From contig OY783214.1 of assembly GCA_963678705.1 (NCBI GenBank), positions 16,368,001 through 16,432,000 on the forward strand: a stretch of DNA of 64,000 nt. Direction: 5' to 3'. The notes beneath the pieces were generated by a model. It searched no databases, had not been told where the DNA came from, and saw only the letters and a program-made list of their open reading frames with translations. Both the position numbers and the translations under genes were made by a program. The stretch comes from Panorpa germanica (lineage: Eukaryota; Arthropoda; Insecta; Mecoptera; Panorpidae). Positions within the stretch are counted from its first letter, which is position 1. Each line of letters begins with the position of its first letter. Of the stretch, positions 26,086-38,755 are shown piece after piece.

Positions 26086-27098
26086 CTTACGTATACAACA
26101 CATTAGTATTTTTTTATAGTAAATACTTACAGTTCGCTTGTTATAATAATTTTAACACTTATAGAAAAATAACTTCAATAGCTTTTTAATTCAATACTCT
26201 TATAAAAAAAAACCAGTGTTCTTTAAAACCAAAATCCTTTTTTATAAAAAAAAACTGTTGCTTTTTAAAATCAAACAAGCAGAAAGGTGTTACGTTCGAA
26301 CCCTTTTGGATTTCCTCAACCCTCTTAGATTCATAAAATGTTAAAAAAATGCACCGATATAAAAAAAGTATAATATATATTTCATCCATACCGCTTTTTT
26401 ATGCAAATCACATTAAATATATTACCTGTCCTACTTTTATATAACACTTGGTGTATTGAGGGAATGAGATAAAAGATACTTAAGATTCTATGTGACATAA
26501 GATATATGCAAATTATTGTACCTATAATACTTACAACAAAATTAATATGTTTTTTTAATGCGAGTGTTGTATTGATGGGTACGTAACAGTTGAAGAGGAG
26601 AAGTTCTTGCAAGCTGCCTTCGAGTTCGAGGTCTCCGTCTCGGTACCATCTCGGCTACATTGCCATGTGATTTGAATATCTTTTTAATATAATTCTTTAT
26701 GCACAGTTGTGTCGTACGGTACCGTACAAGTATTTAAGCAGATGTAGATTTAGATTTATTGATTTAGCCGCTGCTTACAATCATGATTTATATCTCGGGC
26801 ATTGTTTATGCATAAATTTACTTGCAACTAAGCCATGTGAACTTTTAATATTTGAATAATTTACTAATTCGGTTCGTACCTGGATTTAATTCTCATATTA
26901 GAAATTAGCAGCCAGATGCAGTGAGCATATGTTCATCTTGCAACGGTTGCAGTAAATCAACAACTTGATAAGAAACAATACTCGGATACAAGACTGCTCG
27001 GTCGGATCAGAGTTATAATTTCAGAGTTTGGATTCTAATAAGGAAAATTGATTATATACATACATAATCATAAACTTATTAAGGCAACGGTAAAGATT

Positions 27099-27408
27099 CT
27101 TCTTCTTCAGTGGCTCGACAGCACTGGGTGGGCCCTGGTCTTCTCAAGAATTTTTCCGAATGATTTAATTACTTGAGATTTCGCACCACGCCCAACCCCC
27201 AACCTGGAGGACCAGTCCCCTGATATAATCCCCAGGGGCAGGGTGCCCATTTTAGTCGCCTCTTACGACATGCATGAGCAACATTGGGACTATTCTTTCA
27301 CACCCGGTCACCACTCGGGAATTATAACCAAACCCAGATAATATCTGGCCCGGGGATCGAACCCAAGGACATAGTAGTCAGAGTCAAGCATCAATGCTCT
27401 CGCCTACT
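27099..27408 (-). mobile_element. tRNA-derived SINE, full-length copy with 13-bp target duplication
   Basis: The element is bounded by perfect 13-bp direct repeats, aacggtaaagatt, at 27086-27098 and 27409-27421. Read on the minus strand it starts with a tRNA-like head (agtaggcgagagc...), has a Pol III B box GGTTCGATCCC within the first 60 bases, then a body containing gtcgtaagaggcgactaaa, and ends in a short GAA-repeat tail next to the left duplication. This is the architecture of a SINE mobilised by a LINE. Compared with the copy at 36.9 kb it lacks about 33 bp of body but keeps the head. The body motif resembles words I associate with invertebrate SINE cores; the family name is not established here. 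Confidence 0.9.
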
Positions 27409-27460
27409 AACGGTAAAGATTAAGCGATAAATATTGCCCCCATAATAGAAGTTCATCAGT

Positions 27461-27513
27461 GATAGGACTTAGCATCGGAAATAAGCTGACGTTAAATAAA
27501 TTAAATATAAATA
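27461..27513 (+). repeat. Retroposon-tail-like dispersed repeat, copy B
   Basis: gataggacttagcatcgga then aataagctgacgttaaataa and a taaa-rich run. Similarity with the copy at 57.1 kb extends about 25 bases further upstream (cata.ta.aagt.catc). It begins 40 bases right of the SINE target duplication, so the SINE landed beside an older repeat. Confidence 0.65.
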
Positions 27514-28194
27514 AAATACCACTTCTGTTTTTCTAGTAAACATTCTATTAGAATTGATGGTCCCTTACATAACTAGAACTGTGAGCTCCACTATGTCCTA
27601 TTAAGTACAATTTAACTTTTTAAATTTTCTGTTAATAACTCAATCATTTAAAAATATTAACAGAAAATAGAAATTTGATTTTCAACACACTATATGTTTA
27701 TAAATAGTTGATATACTAATTAATGATCTATTTATAAACAAAGCTTGAACATTTATCTGACTCTTAAAGGTTTTATAATTTAAATAGCTCAATCGTGTGC
27801 AAAGTTATTAACGCTTTTATATTTGAAAACATTGATTGTCATGTTAGTACACTGTCGTCATCTAGATCTAACTATATAACCATGAAGTAATGTTTCACCT
27901 TAAATGATTTTATTTCTCATAGTGTACGCATTGCAAGAAATACAACGAAGTCTGTTCTAACATACAACTCTGTTAAAACATAAGACATAAAATTAAAACA
28001 TTGGGTAAGAATAAAACTTTATGCTAAAAGAGTTTAGTGATTTTCAATATTCCATTTCCAGAGGTCTTCCCGTATTTGTTTCTAGTTGCACCGGCACTGA
28101 CCGTAAACCTAAATGCAGTAGACTTACATTGTAGACATTTCTTTAAGCCACTGTTGCTAGACCTTGTAAGGTGTTCCATCAGTCTTCTTTACAA

Positions 28195-28360
28195 CTGTCC
28201 GGCGGTGCACATAGTGTAGGGTGCGCGGTAGCGAAAGCTGTGAAGAGGGGGGAGGGGGTACTGCACTCTGCATGCCACTCTGCGTGTTCCTTGCCATCGT
28301 TATGACCCCTAACTTCTAACCTATCAACATATGGCGCCGCGCAGCGCCGTGTGTTTAAAG
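28195..28360. other. GC-rich patch
   Basis: Contains ggtgcgcggtagcg, a gaggggggaggggg run and the imperfect palindrome ggcgccgcgcagcgcc at 28334-28349. No frame looks like a protein. Candidate regulatory DNA or repeat fragment. Confidence 0.3.
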
Positions 28361-30229
28361 AACTCCTCAACAAATGTCTTTGTAGATTCAACTGTCGATT
28401 ATTATCAAGTGGTTTCATCTATGGGTATATCTACATCTACATCGATGGAATGAAATACTCGACGAAATTGAACTAATACAGAGGCCGGAGCCGGGGCCGG
28501 CCACTCGAGTTAATTATTATTTTTAATTATATTATTGATATGTTTTTAGGTTTTGGCCGTTAGAAAAATATTTTAAAAGTAGGTAAAATAAATTCATAGG
28601 AATATTTTCTTATAATTTAAATGTATTATTATAATACCGGAATAGTAAAATTCTACTTGCCATTAGGTTAGAAATCGCCAACCTGTTCATTTACGTTATG
28701 TGCAAAAAGTAAGATCGACATCGAGTACCATCTGTGTTTAAGAATGTGATTTAAGAATAACAAAGTTCTTATTTTGTTTTCGGTAGCATTTGTCATTTTA
28801 AAAGAATTAACTTACTCAGGTACGAACGTACTCGAGTGGGTCACTTTGACCCTATTTTGTGGTGAGTAAACAATTTTACAAATGCTAAACTATTTATCTA
28901 TTATTGTGCAAAATTTTTAATATCATTATTTAAAGGTTAAAATATCAAATACAACCCGTGCAAAAAATTAACATAAATCGTTTGAATGATATCGCTCGTT
29001 TCAGCACTCTGCAGCCTCACAAAGGGATTAAGGTGCTCCGGTTCCACAATTTGCATAAATTGCTTGCCAATCCGCAACAGTACTTGAGAATTTGCAGCAT
29101 GAATTGGGCATAGACTGAGGTTCTCACACGTATTATGTGATTCGAATAATAGCTAATATATTTTTGCAAGGAATTCATCTTCGTTGTCATTTAAATGTAA
29201 CGGAAATAAAATTTTCAATTCCAGTTTTATCAAAGTTTTACGTTTGCGTAAAAATGGATAGATTTCTGAAGCCCAAAACTAATTTTTATGAGAAACATTA
29301 CTGCAGTAAAAATACTGAAATTTGAATTATGGGCCCCATAAAACTGTTACCAAATTTTGCTTTTGGCGTAAGTTGCTCAACATTGATGTTTGTTACTGAT
29401 GCATTACGTTTATATTTATTGTTATTGTTATCGAGACACATAAAAATGTTAATATATTTTTAATATGAAAAAAATACTTTCAACCATTACAATAATATAG
29501 TAATTCGATGTTCGTTCTGGCTGAGCTGCTTGCAGGACGCGGGCAGGGGAAAGGAGGGAACGAAGTGCGGGCACCCTCCGATGTTGAAAGTCAGGTGTTT
29601 TCTTACCTCATTATCTATCAATTTAAAACTAATGTAAGAAATTAAACTAAAGAAGTGTTCCATTAAAACAAAATGAAATATTAAATAAATAATACATTTC
29701 AATACAACTCAAGAATCTTCTCTCTTCTAACAAAAGTTCCTGGTTCGCAAATTATCACATAGCTCAAAGATGTCGACCGAATTCTTATAGTAACGGTTTC
29801 TGTATTTATAAAATTATTCAGTTTCTTCACAGACCTCATTTAGTATGTAATGCTTTTAAGGCACATCTATTTACTGCACATTAGCGTGGTTTGTGGTCCG
29901 AAATACTGACGTCCTAGCTGACTAGAACTGTAGATACGTTGGCAAGTCTAACAAAATGAATTTCTTAGTATTGCAGTTGAGGATTAAACACATATTGTAA
30001 ATTCCTAAGCCGATGAATGCTGATGTCGTTACTTTTTTCGGTAGCATTCTACAACAAAAGTAATACACACGTGCAAAATAGCTAGCTGCTAATATATTCT
30101 AATTCTAAAGTTTAATAAATACATTCTAACCGAAATTAATTAATCAAAATAATATTTATTCAAATAAAAGTAATCTATATAAATGATCTGGTTATTTTTA
30201 CAATTTACAATAACACGATCTGGAATAGA

Positions 30230-30251
30230 AGAGAGAGAGAGAGTGAGAGAG
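30230..30251. repeat. (GA)n tract, GAGA-factor-like
   Basis: agagagagagagagtgagag gives several overlapping GAGAG cores, the site class bound by Drosophila Trl/GAGA factor at promoters and Polycomb response elements. It is upstream of cut. Whether it is functional or a plain microsatellite is unknown. Confidence 0.5.
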
Positions 30252-33200
30252 TTTTAAATAACGTTTCAGTATCATTTAAAAATAAATGATCTAAATATTG
30301 ATGATAGATCGGTATAAATACTCGTATGCTATAAAAAATACTAACAATGACTAATGGCAGCTCTAATATCAGGTAATACTCATACAATAATAAAATTGCA
30401 CATTTGAACAGGTATAAATAGTGTGCTAAAAATATAAAAGGTTAAAAGTGGAAATGAGGGTTAAGTCGTTAAGTAACCTCAATAACCTAACCCAAATGAC
30501 GCACGACGCACAACGCAATTGAAATCGTTCTATGCGAATACGCAGCCACTTGAGAATTGAGAGAGAAGAATATCATTGAAGAGATTGTGCAAGCTTTTGA
30601 ACGGATTGCATTGTTTATTGATTTCTTCTCAGTAATATTAATTATTGAAAAATAAAGTAATTCACATATTCATACAAACGATGTTATATCGAACTATGCA
30701 ACAGCATACCGTCCGTTTTGGACACTGCACCGTCCATATATATTTTAATTACCTGATGAACGCACATTATCATCTATATTTCCTAAAAACAAAGAGACTG
30801 AAATTTATCGAACAATTTGATTTAATGTCCTGTACTTATTTTAAATGCTTTCCATTTGTAAGTATACATTAAAAATTCGTATTGCTTTAGTGCTAATAAG
30901 AGTTAAATTACACTTGAAGAAATATTAAAACAAAATAGATTTCACAGATGTATTACACAAATTTAATTTAACATTGCCTAGAGATGTATCTTTACTATCG
31001 CCCTAATTCTTCACCTGGTTAACATTTTACTTCAGGTACAACAAGGCCTGCCACTGTTTGCTTAGTTTTAATATTATTCTTCCACTTCCCTTTTTCCCTT
31101 CTCCCCTTTCCATGAGATCATTCTGATCTAATGTATTACCGGCCATCAATACTCGTACGTTATTTAGAACCGAATAAAAAAACCCGAATTAAATTTTTTT
31201 TATTATAATATTTTATTTAAATATCAAGACCATATATTATTATTATTATAATAAGTACAAGATCCATTGATGTTATGAAAAGAATTATTGAAAACGAAAG
31301 GAAAGGGGATGGTCCCAAATACATCCGCTGTGTCACTTTAAGGACATTACAGGAAGAGCGAAGGGGTTAAAAGTAACTGCTAGTTGCTAGTGCATGTGCA
31401 TGTGCAGCCCGACAGTAAAGGAACATGCAATGTGAAAGATTGCTGATCAGTGTTCGAAAATGTAACGACTAAAATATTAATTATTTCAATTTGTTCAATA
31501 TGTGCAGTTGTCTTTCGTATTCTGTTATGCGGTATCTAATTGTAAGTTACTATCTAGTTTTCTTGCATATACTTAACGTCCATTTGGCGATGTACCCGAA
31601 TCTACCACCCGCGATAGACGACGCTGACCCCGTAATTTAACAGTAATATATGTTTCACGTAATCCTCGTTTGATACTAATAAAGATTTCAATATAAATTG
31701 AGGAAGTTATCAGAGAGGAGTGGGTAGGGGGGGGCGAGTACAATAGCTAATGGTAAAACAACTAATAATTCATAAACAATGCATATTTCTCACAATAACT
31801 TGTACACAAAAGTCTTGTAAATACAAAATTATATATATTACTAATAACTTCTTTCAATATCGTATTTTTTCAATTGAATTAGCTGTTTAGTATTGAGAGA
31901 ACTAAATATTAATAAGAAATACATTGTCGCCAGTATTCCCTTCTCCCTCTCATTCTCTCGTCCACAGTCCGTCACTCTCCCACGCGTACCCATCTGGGTA
32001 TTGTATGGAAAATTATTAAAATAAAATTGTAGACAATTTAAACGGATAATGATATGCTATTAGTTGAGTATTGTGTTGGTATGTGTTGAAAAACAGTTTC
32101 TTTCAAGATCACGTTCTAACTATGTTATTTTATTGTTAACAATCAATTCGCTGACATGCGCAGTGCTGAAAAACCTGACGCGCAGTGCTGAAAACCTAAA
32201 GCGTGAGCGAATTTCAAAAAAACTTGTTCAAAATTATGTCGATTTTTGTATATATTTAAATTTTGCTGTGATTATGTTGATTTATAAATAATAAGGTTAA
32301 AACTACAACAAAAAAATTAAGAAAATTTTCAAGAAATACATGTGAAATATCCTTAGGTATCAGAAAAAGTGAGTTAGAAATCGCTTGTTTATTTACATAA
32401 AGTACAAAAAGTGAGACAAATCGACGCGATTCTGATGGAGATGGAAAGCGTTGTCTTTATCCACGTTATGCATTTTTATTAAATGAAAGGGACTTCTATA
32501 ATTATTTCTACTTTTCTTAAATAATAATATATTGATTCAAAATAAAATTAAAAAGAATAGAAAAACCGTGGAATTGCGTTGAACAAGTATACCCAACTTG
32601 AAACTTATCATGATAAAAGTAATTCTTCATCGAAAAAAGATATTGTACTTGTACAATCCACCACTGGATTTCTTCTACAATCATATAATTTCTTATAAGT
32701 AATATTTAATAATACAGGTACAATACATAATACACCCCTGCAGTATCGTCGTTGTCGTCTCGATTGGTTGAATCACGTGGGAGCTCCACAAGTCCATTGT
32801 TAAGAGAAAATATTAAAATATATGATACCATACGATATGAGTGCGAGCTGAGACATGGTACAACACAAAGTTATAAAAATCTGGTAAAAAATTGTCTAGT
32901 CGAAGGTTTAACGACAACAACAACAATACAAACACAGTCCTTATTTTAAAAATTGTAACACAACATGGTAAAAATATTGAATGCAATATTTAATAGATTT
33001 CCCAAAATTCATCGTTTAGCAATAGTGAAGATAACGAGCCTTAAAATTACCCTCTAAATTTTGGACCCCAAAAGCGCTTGTTTCACTGACTCCATTACGG
33101 ATATATCTATATATTTAAAGAGTATATCTAAAAAAATTCCAATATTATTATCATTTGATAAAGATCGATTTTTGAACTCACGCTCTCAGTATTCTGGCAC

Positions 33201-33450
33201 CAGATGTAATGATATTTTGGTATTAACATATTCGGTCACACCTCTGGGTCCGGGTTTCGCTGTCCGCCCCCCGCAGTGCTCCACCACGCCGTACCGTTCT
33301 CCTACCAACCAACGAATTAATTATTCAATGTTATTAATTGTTAACGGAAACATTGATAACATATGGCTTATTGTACTACTGAGTATGGCATGTTCCATTA
33401 TTATAATGTAATACATTCATTCATTATATGAATAAGTTTTCGTACACCTA

Positions 33451-33468
33451 CATATATATATATATATA
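33451..33468. repeat. (TA)n microsatellite
   Basis: Pure TA run of about nine units. Confidence 0.8.
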
Positions 33469-33692
33469 CAAGTGTGAAATGCTCTTGAAAATAATACACA
33501 AAATGTATAAAGAAAATATGGTGCTCCACGCTTTTATCATTAAACTATTCTCTTTTTTCAGTGCATTAATTATTTTATGAGTTTTCAATAAATGAAAGTT
33601 TATAACAAAATTAAATTTAAGATTTGAACAATTAAGATTCATTGACAGAATTTAGACCGTGTACTTCGCATCCGATACTTCCTCACAAACAA

Positions 33693-33711
33693 ACACACAC
33701 ACACACACACA
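33693..33711. repeat. (CA)n microsatellite
   Basis: Uninterrupted acac run bordered by aaac on both sides. Confidence 0.85.
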
Positions 33712-36700
33712 AACAAGTACAACACACATAATGGGTAAATCGAACAATGTGGCGTATTAGCATTGATCATATATCATCGCTCTCCATTGAATTAATTCAG
33801 GTCCACACAGAGCACACAGGCAGCATCCCTTCCAAAAGAAAGGACCAAGACGAAAAGGGTTCGGATAGAAAATAATTTGCATAATCTTACTGTATCATAT
33901 TGACAAATAAATATATCTTTAAAATATGTAGATTTTCTATTGGTACACAAATTTATTAAAGGTTTTTTTTTTGCATATCAACATTTCCATTTGATTACAA
34001 ATCGAATCGAATTTAAATTTTATTTCTTTCTTTTTTGATTTAATTTTTATTGTAGTTTGTTTGTGTAGGATTCGATAAAATAAGGGTCTTAGAAATTAAA
34101 TAAAGGGTTTTTGTTATGACCAGATGTTTGATATTGTATTTGCATATATTTTTATATTAATAGTTATTTTTCCCATAGATATAAATTATGTTTAAAGGAT
34201 ATTGTTCAATTTTAAATGGAAAATTAAATAACAAAACGTGATTAGGATGAAATATTTTATATGTGCTTCTATTTTGAAGTAGTAAAGGTGTTTTGTAGTT
34301 GCATATCATTATAACATCTCAACGACATTTCTATCTTCAAAAAGCATTGATTCTTGGATTATAATTATTAAATATTACACCTTGATGTTTTCTAAATAAA
34401 AAGTTGAAAGAAAAAAATTATTGGAAATTATTGGCTAAAATTATTGTTGCACCAGACAAGTGACACATCTTAGAAAAATATTTTTTTAATGATAAATAAT
34501 AAAATCAGTTCAAAAAGCAATTAAATATCATGTAAATGTAAAAAAATGTAAAGAATTCTTAAATACGGAAAAGTGAATTTTTGCAAGTAATTAGTATGTA
34601 GATAAAAAGCAATAATCCGAAATATGCAGCTCAATAGTCCACGGAGCGCATGTTAAAAGCATAATTATGCTGTGAAAATGTTCAATCAATACCTCATCAA
34701 CTAGAAAGTGCTTTTTAATATAATTTATGCACATATTTAACCTTTGGATAGATTTATGACTGCTGTAAAAACAGTTAAATGGACAATTATAAAATAAATT
34801 AATGTAATGAACTGATAGTAAAATAATAGGAGTGTGATAAGGACTATGTTGAATGTTAATATATATATTTATTCAAAATGGCAATAAATCTAATCAATAG
34901 GTATTCCTTCGAGATTGTAAAATATTTCTTGGAACTGCATAAATTGTAGCTTCATTAAAATAGAGCGTAGATGTTGGCGCTGAGAATCACCACGTTATGT
35001 AGGTTATAATTAACACTACACGAATTAAAGTAGCTATAAATTGTGCAATTACAAAGAATGAAACTATCTAATTATCCTGAAAATTTAAAGTCGATTGATC
35101 GTTTCGGACTCTAGATAAACTGAATCAAATTTCGCGCCAAATCCATTTGAGCCAAAGAGCATTTAGTTGCCGACCACTGAGTTATACAAGAAATGTACTG
35201 TCTTTGTTATTCTATTTTCAATTTAATTCAATAGCCACCTTGCTGCATATACTCGTATATTTGTCGAATCTAGTTTCATAATAACTAAATTAAAATCCCT
35301 TTGAAATTGATAAAGTTTCATATTATTTTAATACGATATATTTTAAGTGTCATAATTCTTAAAGTAATAAAAATTATTATAACAATATAATTAACCTCCA
35401 CGATCACCTGCTTCGACCGGTGAATATTAAATATTTAACGGTTTATTCAAATAGTATTAATACTAACACCTCTTACTAGTTATATTTTAATGATTTTCTT
35501 CTTTAATAATTTATGTGTTTTTATAAAATAGTTAAATATAGATATCAAAAGCGAGCTTCTTCAACGCCTTCTGCAGGACTGATCGTGAGAAGCAGGTGTC
35601 TTCCAATGTTGCACTCTGTTTATTTTATTGAAGAATACCACGTTCAAAGTATTTGTGAGGTAAGTATAGAATAACTATATAATAATCTTAGTTAACAAAA
35701 ATTGCAGACAGAAAACAATTGCTTTTAATTGTAACAAGTCTAATTTTGGCATTCTATCCTGTGCATATTTATCACAGATTATATCCAGTATAAATTTTAA
35801 TATCTAGTAGATACTACCTAATAAAAACTTTATATTCAAAAATTATTTACGAAAATATTACATAAATGTAATGCTATTTAATTTGCAAAATCAGTAAATA
35901 GATGAATTAGTGGTATATTAAGTAGAAGCGTTTACGTAAAAATTAATTATGCTATATAGATACACCTTAAATACCTTAATATCAAAAAGGTTTTTTTATT
36001 TATTCTTATACAAAATAAAAAATTATATTATTTCAAGCACTAAAAATACAAATAATAATATTATTTTAAATAATAAATATGCCAAAGATAAAGAACTTGA
36101 AAAAACTCCATTAGTTCATTATTAGTAAGTTAGTTGTTCAGGAAATGAGCCCAGATACGCGTAACGTATTTTCCTTATGCTGGGTATGTACAACGACTAC
36201 TTTGAATATATTTATGCAATATTAGCTCAATTCAGGGACGTGAAACCTAAATACTATTGCAAATATATTTATACTAAAAAAATAACTAAGATCAATTTGA
36301 TTACATCACCTAAAGCGTGTCATTATTATTGCCAGTTTGAATTTAGCGCGCATTTCAATTGTCCTTGATGGGTAAGCAACGTGTTTTTCAAGTGACATAG
36401 AATTAGAATTGATTACCTATTTGATCCTATATTATTGTGTAAATGGTGAGTTATGTTTAGCACGCAGACAAACGTTTACCAATCTATGTATTACGACTAC
36501 ACACAATATACTTGCTTGTACATACAAGTAAAGAAAACCATGTATTGACTTTTAATTATGTTGTTGCTAAGATATTTTTGGTGTCCGTTAAAATCGCTCA
36601 GGTGAACTTTATAAACGGGTAATTATATGTAAATTAAAATTGAAATTCATTAAAGAAATTATCTAAATTTTAATCAAGACGAATTCATAATTGATTACCT

Positions 36701-36887
36701 TTGTGATGGCCTTTTGTTTTTTCGATCCGTCATTCTCGTATGTACTCACGTAGGGGTATCATTACCGGGTTGTTCATATAATATTTTGAGCAATATATAT
36801 TCCACTTCAGTCCCCATCAAAACAAAGGCAAGTATGTAATGTATACCAATTTTTATTGTAACTGCGAGTTTAGTAAAATTAGTTTAT

Positions 36888-37213
36888 CTTCTTCTTCTTC
36901 TTCAGTGGCTCGACAGCCCTGGATGGGCCCTGGTCTTCTCAAGAATTTTTTCCGAATGATTTAATTATTTGAGATTTCGTAACAAGGTTTTTTTCACGGG
37001 GTGGAGTAGTTAGCACCACGCCCAACCCCCAGCCTCCTGATATAACCCTCAGGGACAGGGTGCCCGGCTATACCCCCAGGCACTGGGTACCCATTTTAGT
37101 CGCCTCTTACGACATGCATGAGCTACATTGGGACTATTCTTTCACACCCGGTCACCACTCGGGAATTATAACCAAAACCCAGATAATATCTGGCCCGGGG
37201 ATCGAACCCAAGG
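36888..37213 (-). mobile_element. tRNA-derived SINE, 5'-truncated copy with 12-bp target duplication
   Basis: The element is flanked by perfect 12-bp repeats aaattagtttat at 36876-36887 and 37214-37225. It shares the body of the 27.1-kb copy, including the gtcgtaagaggcgactaaa core and the Pol III B box, but the head ends just past the B box, so the A-box half is missing. The GAA-type tail is longer (cttcttcttcttcttc on the plus strand). It contains about 33 bp (including cacggggtggagtagttag) absent from the other copy, and a duplicated tgccc/ggcac-type segment in the middle. Intact duplications point to a fairly recent insertion. Confidence 0.9.
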
Positions 37214-38462
37214 AAATTAGTTTATAGAATAACAAAACTCAAAATCGCCCCAAACCGTGAAAACCATAGAGGTATAAGTATAGAGTGCTATGTATTGTAA
37301 ATGAATATATGTTTTTTAAGTGCTAATAACGTGCTTTTAAGTTGATGCACTAAAATACATATTTAAAAGAATAAAAACTGAAGAGACTGAATACTGCGAT
37401 AAAGGCAAAGAGAGATATAACTGACGAGTGTCCTGTGTGTCTCTTTCTAACCGAGTACTGCGTCTGCTTGCTTGCTTACCCCCTACCTCACCACCAATCA
37501 ACCAAGCCAGTAGGACACTCGGAAACTATCTCTCTCTTTATCTTTATCGCTTCCTCTTACACGTGGCCGTACCCTTTGCGCACTCTATTCTTATATCTCT
37601 ATGGTGAAAGCTCTTGTGACAGACATAAGTCGATTCCGTTTATTCCGATTGATTTAAAATTTTCATATTGATGAAATACGACTTCAAATTATTCATCGCC
37701 TTGCTACACTATTACTTGAATGTTGCCGATGACGTGTCTCAGCCGGTATTACAGGTAACTATAATAAACACATACTAATCAGTAGAATTTCTGCCTGTAT
37801 TCACATGTGGATCTATTTTATGGGTTCATTCATTAGTGTGGGTAATGGCGAACTAAGAAGGTGACTAACGAACCGGGACGATTTAATTATAACATTAACC
37901 ACTATTTTTCCACAGAACACTAGAATACAATATCTTATAATAAATATATTTACATAAATATTCCATTATTGAGAGCTATGAACTTGTATTTAATAACATA
38001 TTGTAATCTATGTATCGTTATCTAAGATCATTATATAAGATAAAGATAAATTTAAATTATTTTCATATTAATAGTTTTTTTTTTGGTTTGTTTTAATTAA
38101 TAATTTTCTTGGAAATAACATTACTAATGCGTATACAGTTTTATTTTATGATTTTTCATTTTACTAGTGATTATTGTTTAATTCTATTACTAGTTATATT
38201 TTTATTGAGTACGACGTCTTTTGCTAGTAAGTGTACACTGTACAGTATTATTACTTAAAAGTTAAAAAAAAAAATTCAATTTTAGATATAATTACTTACA
38301 GCTCAGACAACGACGAAGCAACTGTGCTTACAAATTTAAAATGAAATACAAATTAGTGTTTCAGGACAATTAGGTTTTGTGAGTAAAATTTTGAACGGCA
38401 TACGTAAAAAAGAGAAATCAATAACATTCAACAAGTAGAGGCTATTTATTTGAAATCTATGG

Positions 38463-38470
38463 TGACGTCA
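38463..38470. promoter_or_regulatory. CRE palindrome TGACGTCA
   Basis: Perfect palindrome inside ggtgacgtcattc. The extended word gtgacgtcatt is shared with the site at 58.7 kb. Confidence 0.3.
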
Positions 38471-38730
38471 TTCGATCATTCCCAAATTGCCGGTATTTCT
38501 GATTTAATGAAGGACACAGTAGAGGACACCCAACTCGTATTTTACCGAAGAACATCCATTGTTTTTAACAAATAGCGTATCGCTCAGACAAGGTTATTTG
38601 TTCAAAATAAATGACTAATTAATTGCATTAAGAACATATTCAATTACAGTCAGGAAATTATTATTGTTTTACAAATCAGTAGAATTCTAACTAGTTTGCA
38701 ATTGCTTCAAGTAATTGAATTAATAATAAA

Positions 38731-38755
38731 TATATATATATATATATATATATAT
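38731..38755. repeat. (TA)n microsatellite
   Basis: Twelve TA units within a very AT-rich stretch. Confidence 0.85.

Noticed and set aside
29600-29610. Another strong donor-like site on the minus strand (GAG|GTAAGA)
   Set aside because: The preceding phase-0 frame has no nearby ATG and no other exon evidence, so it was not used as a cut first exon.
33061-33411. 116-codon plus-strand open frame with a GC-rich centre
   Set aside because: It starts at TTG rather than ATG, has no recognisable domain, and the GC-rich part covers only about 75 bases.
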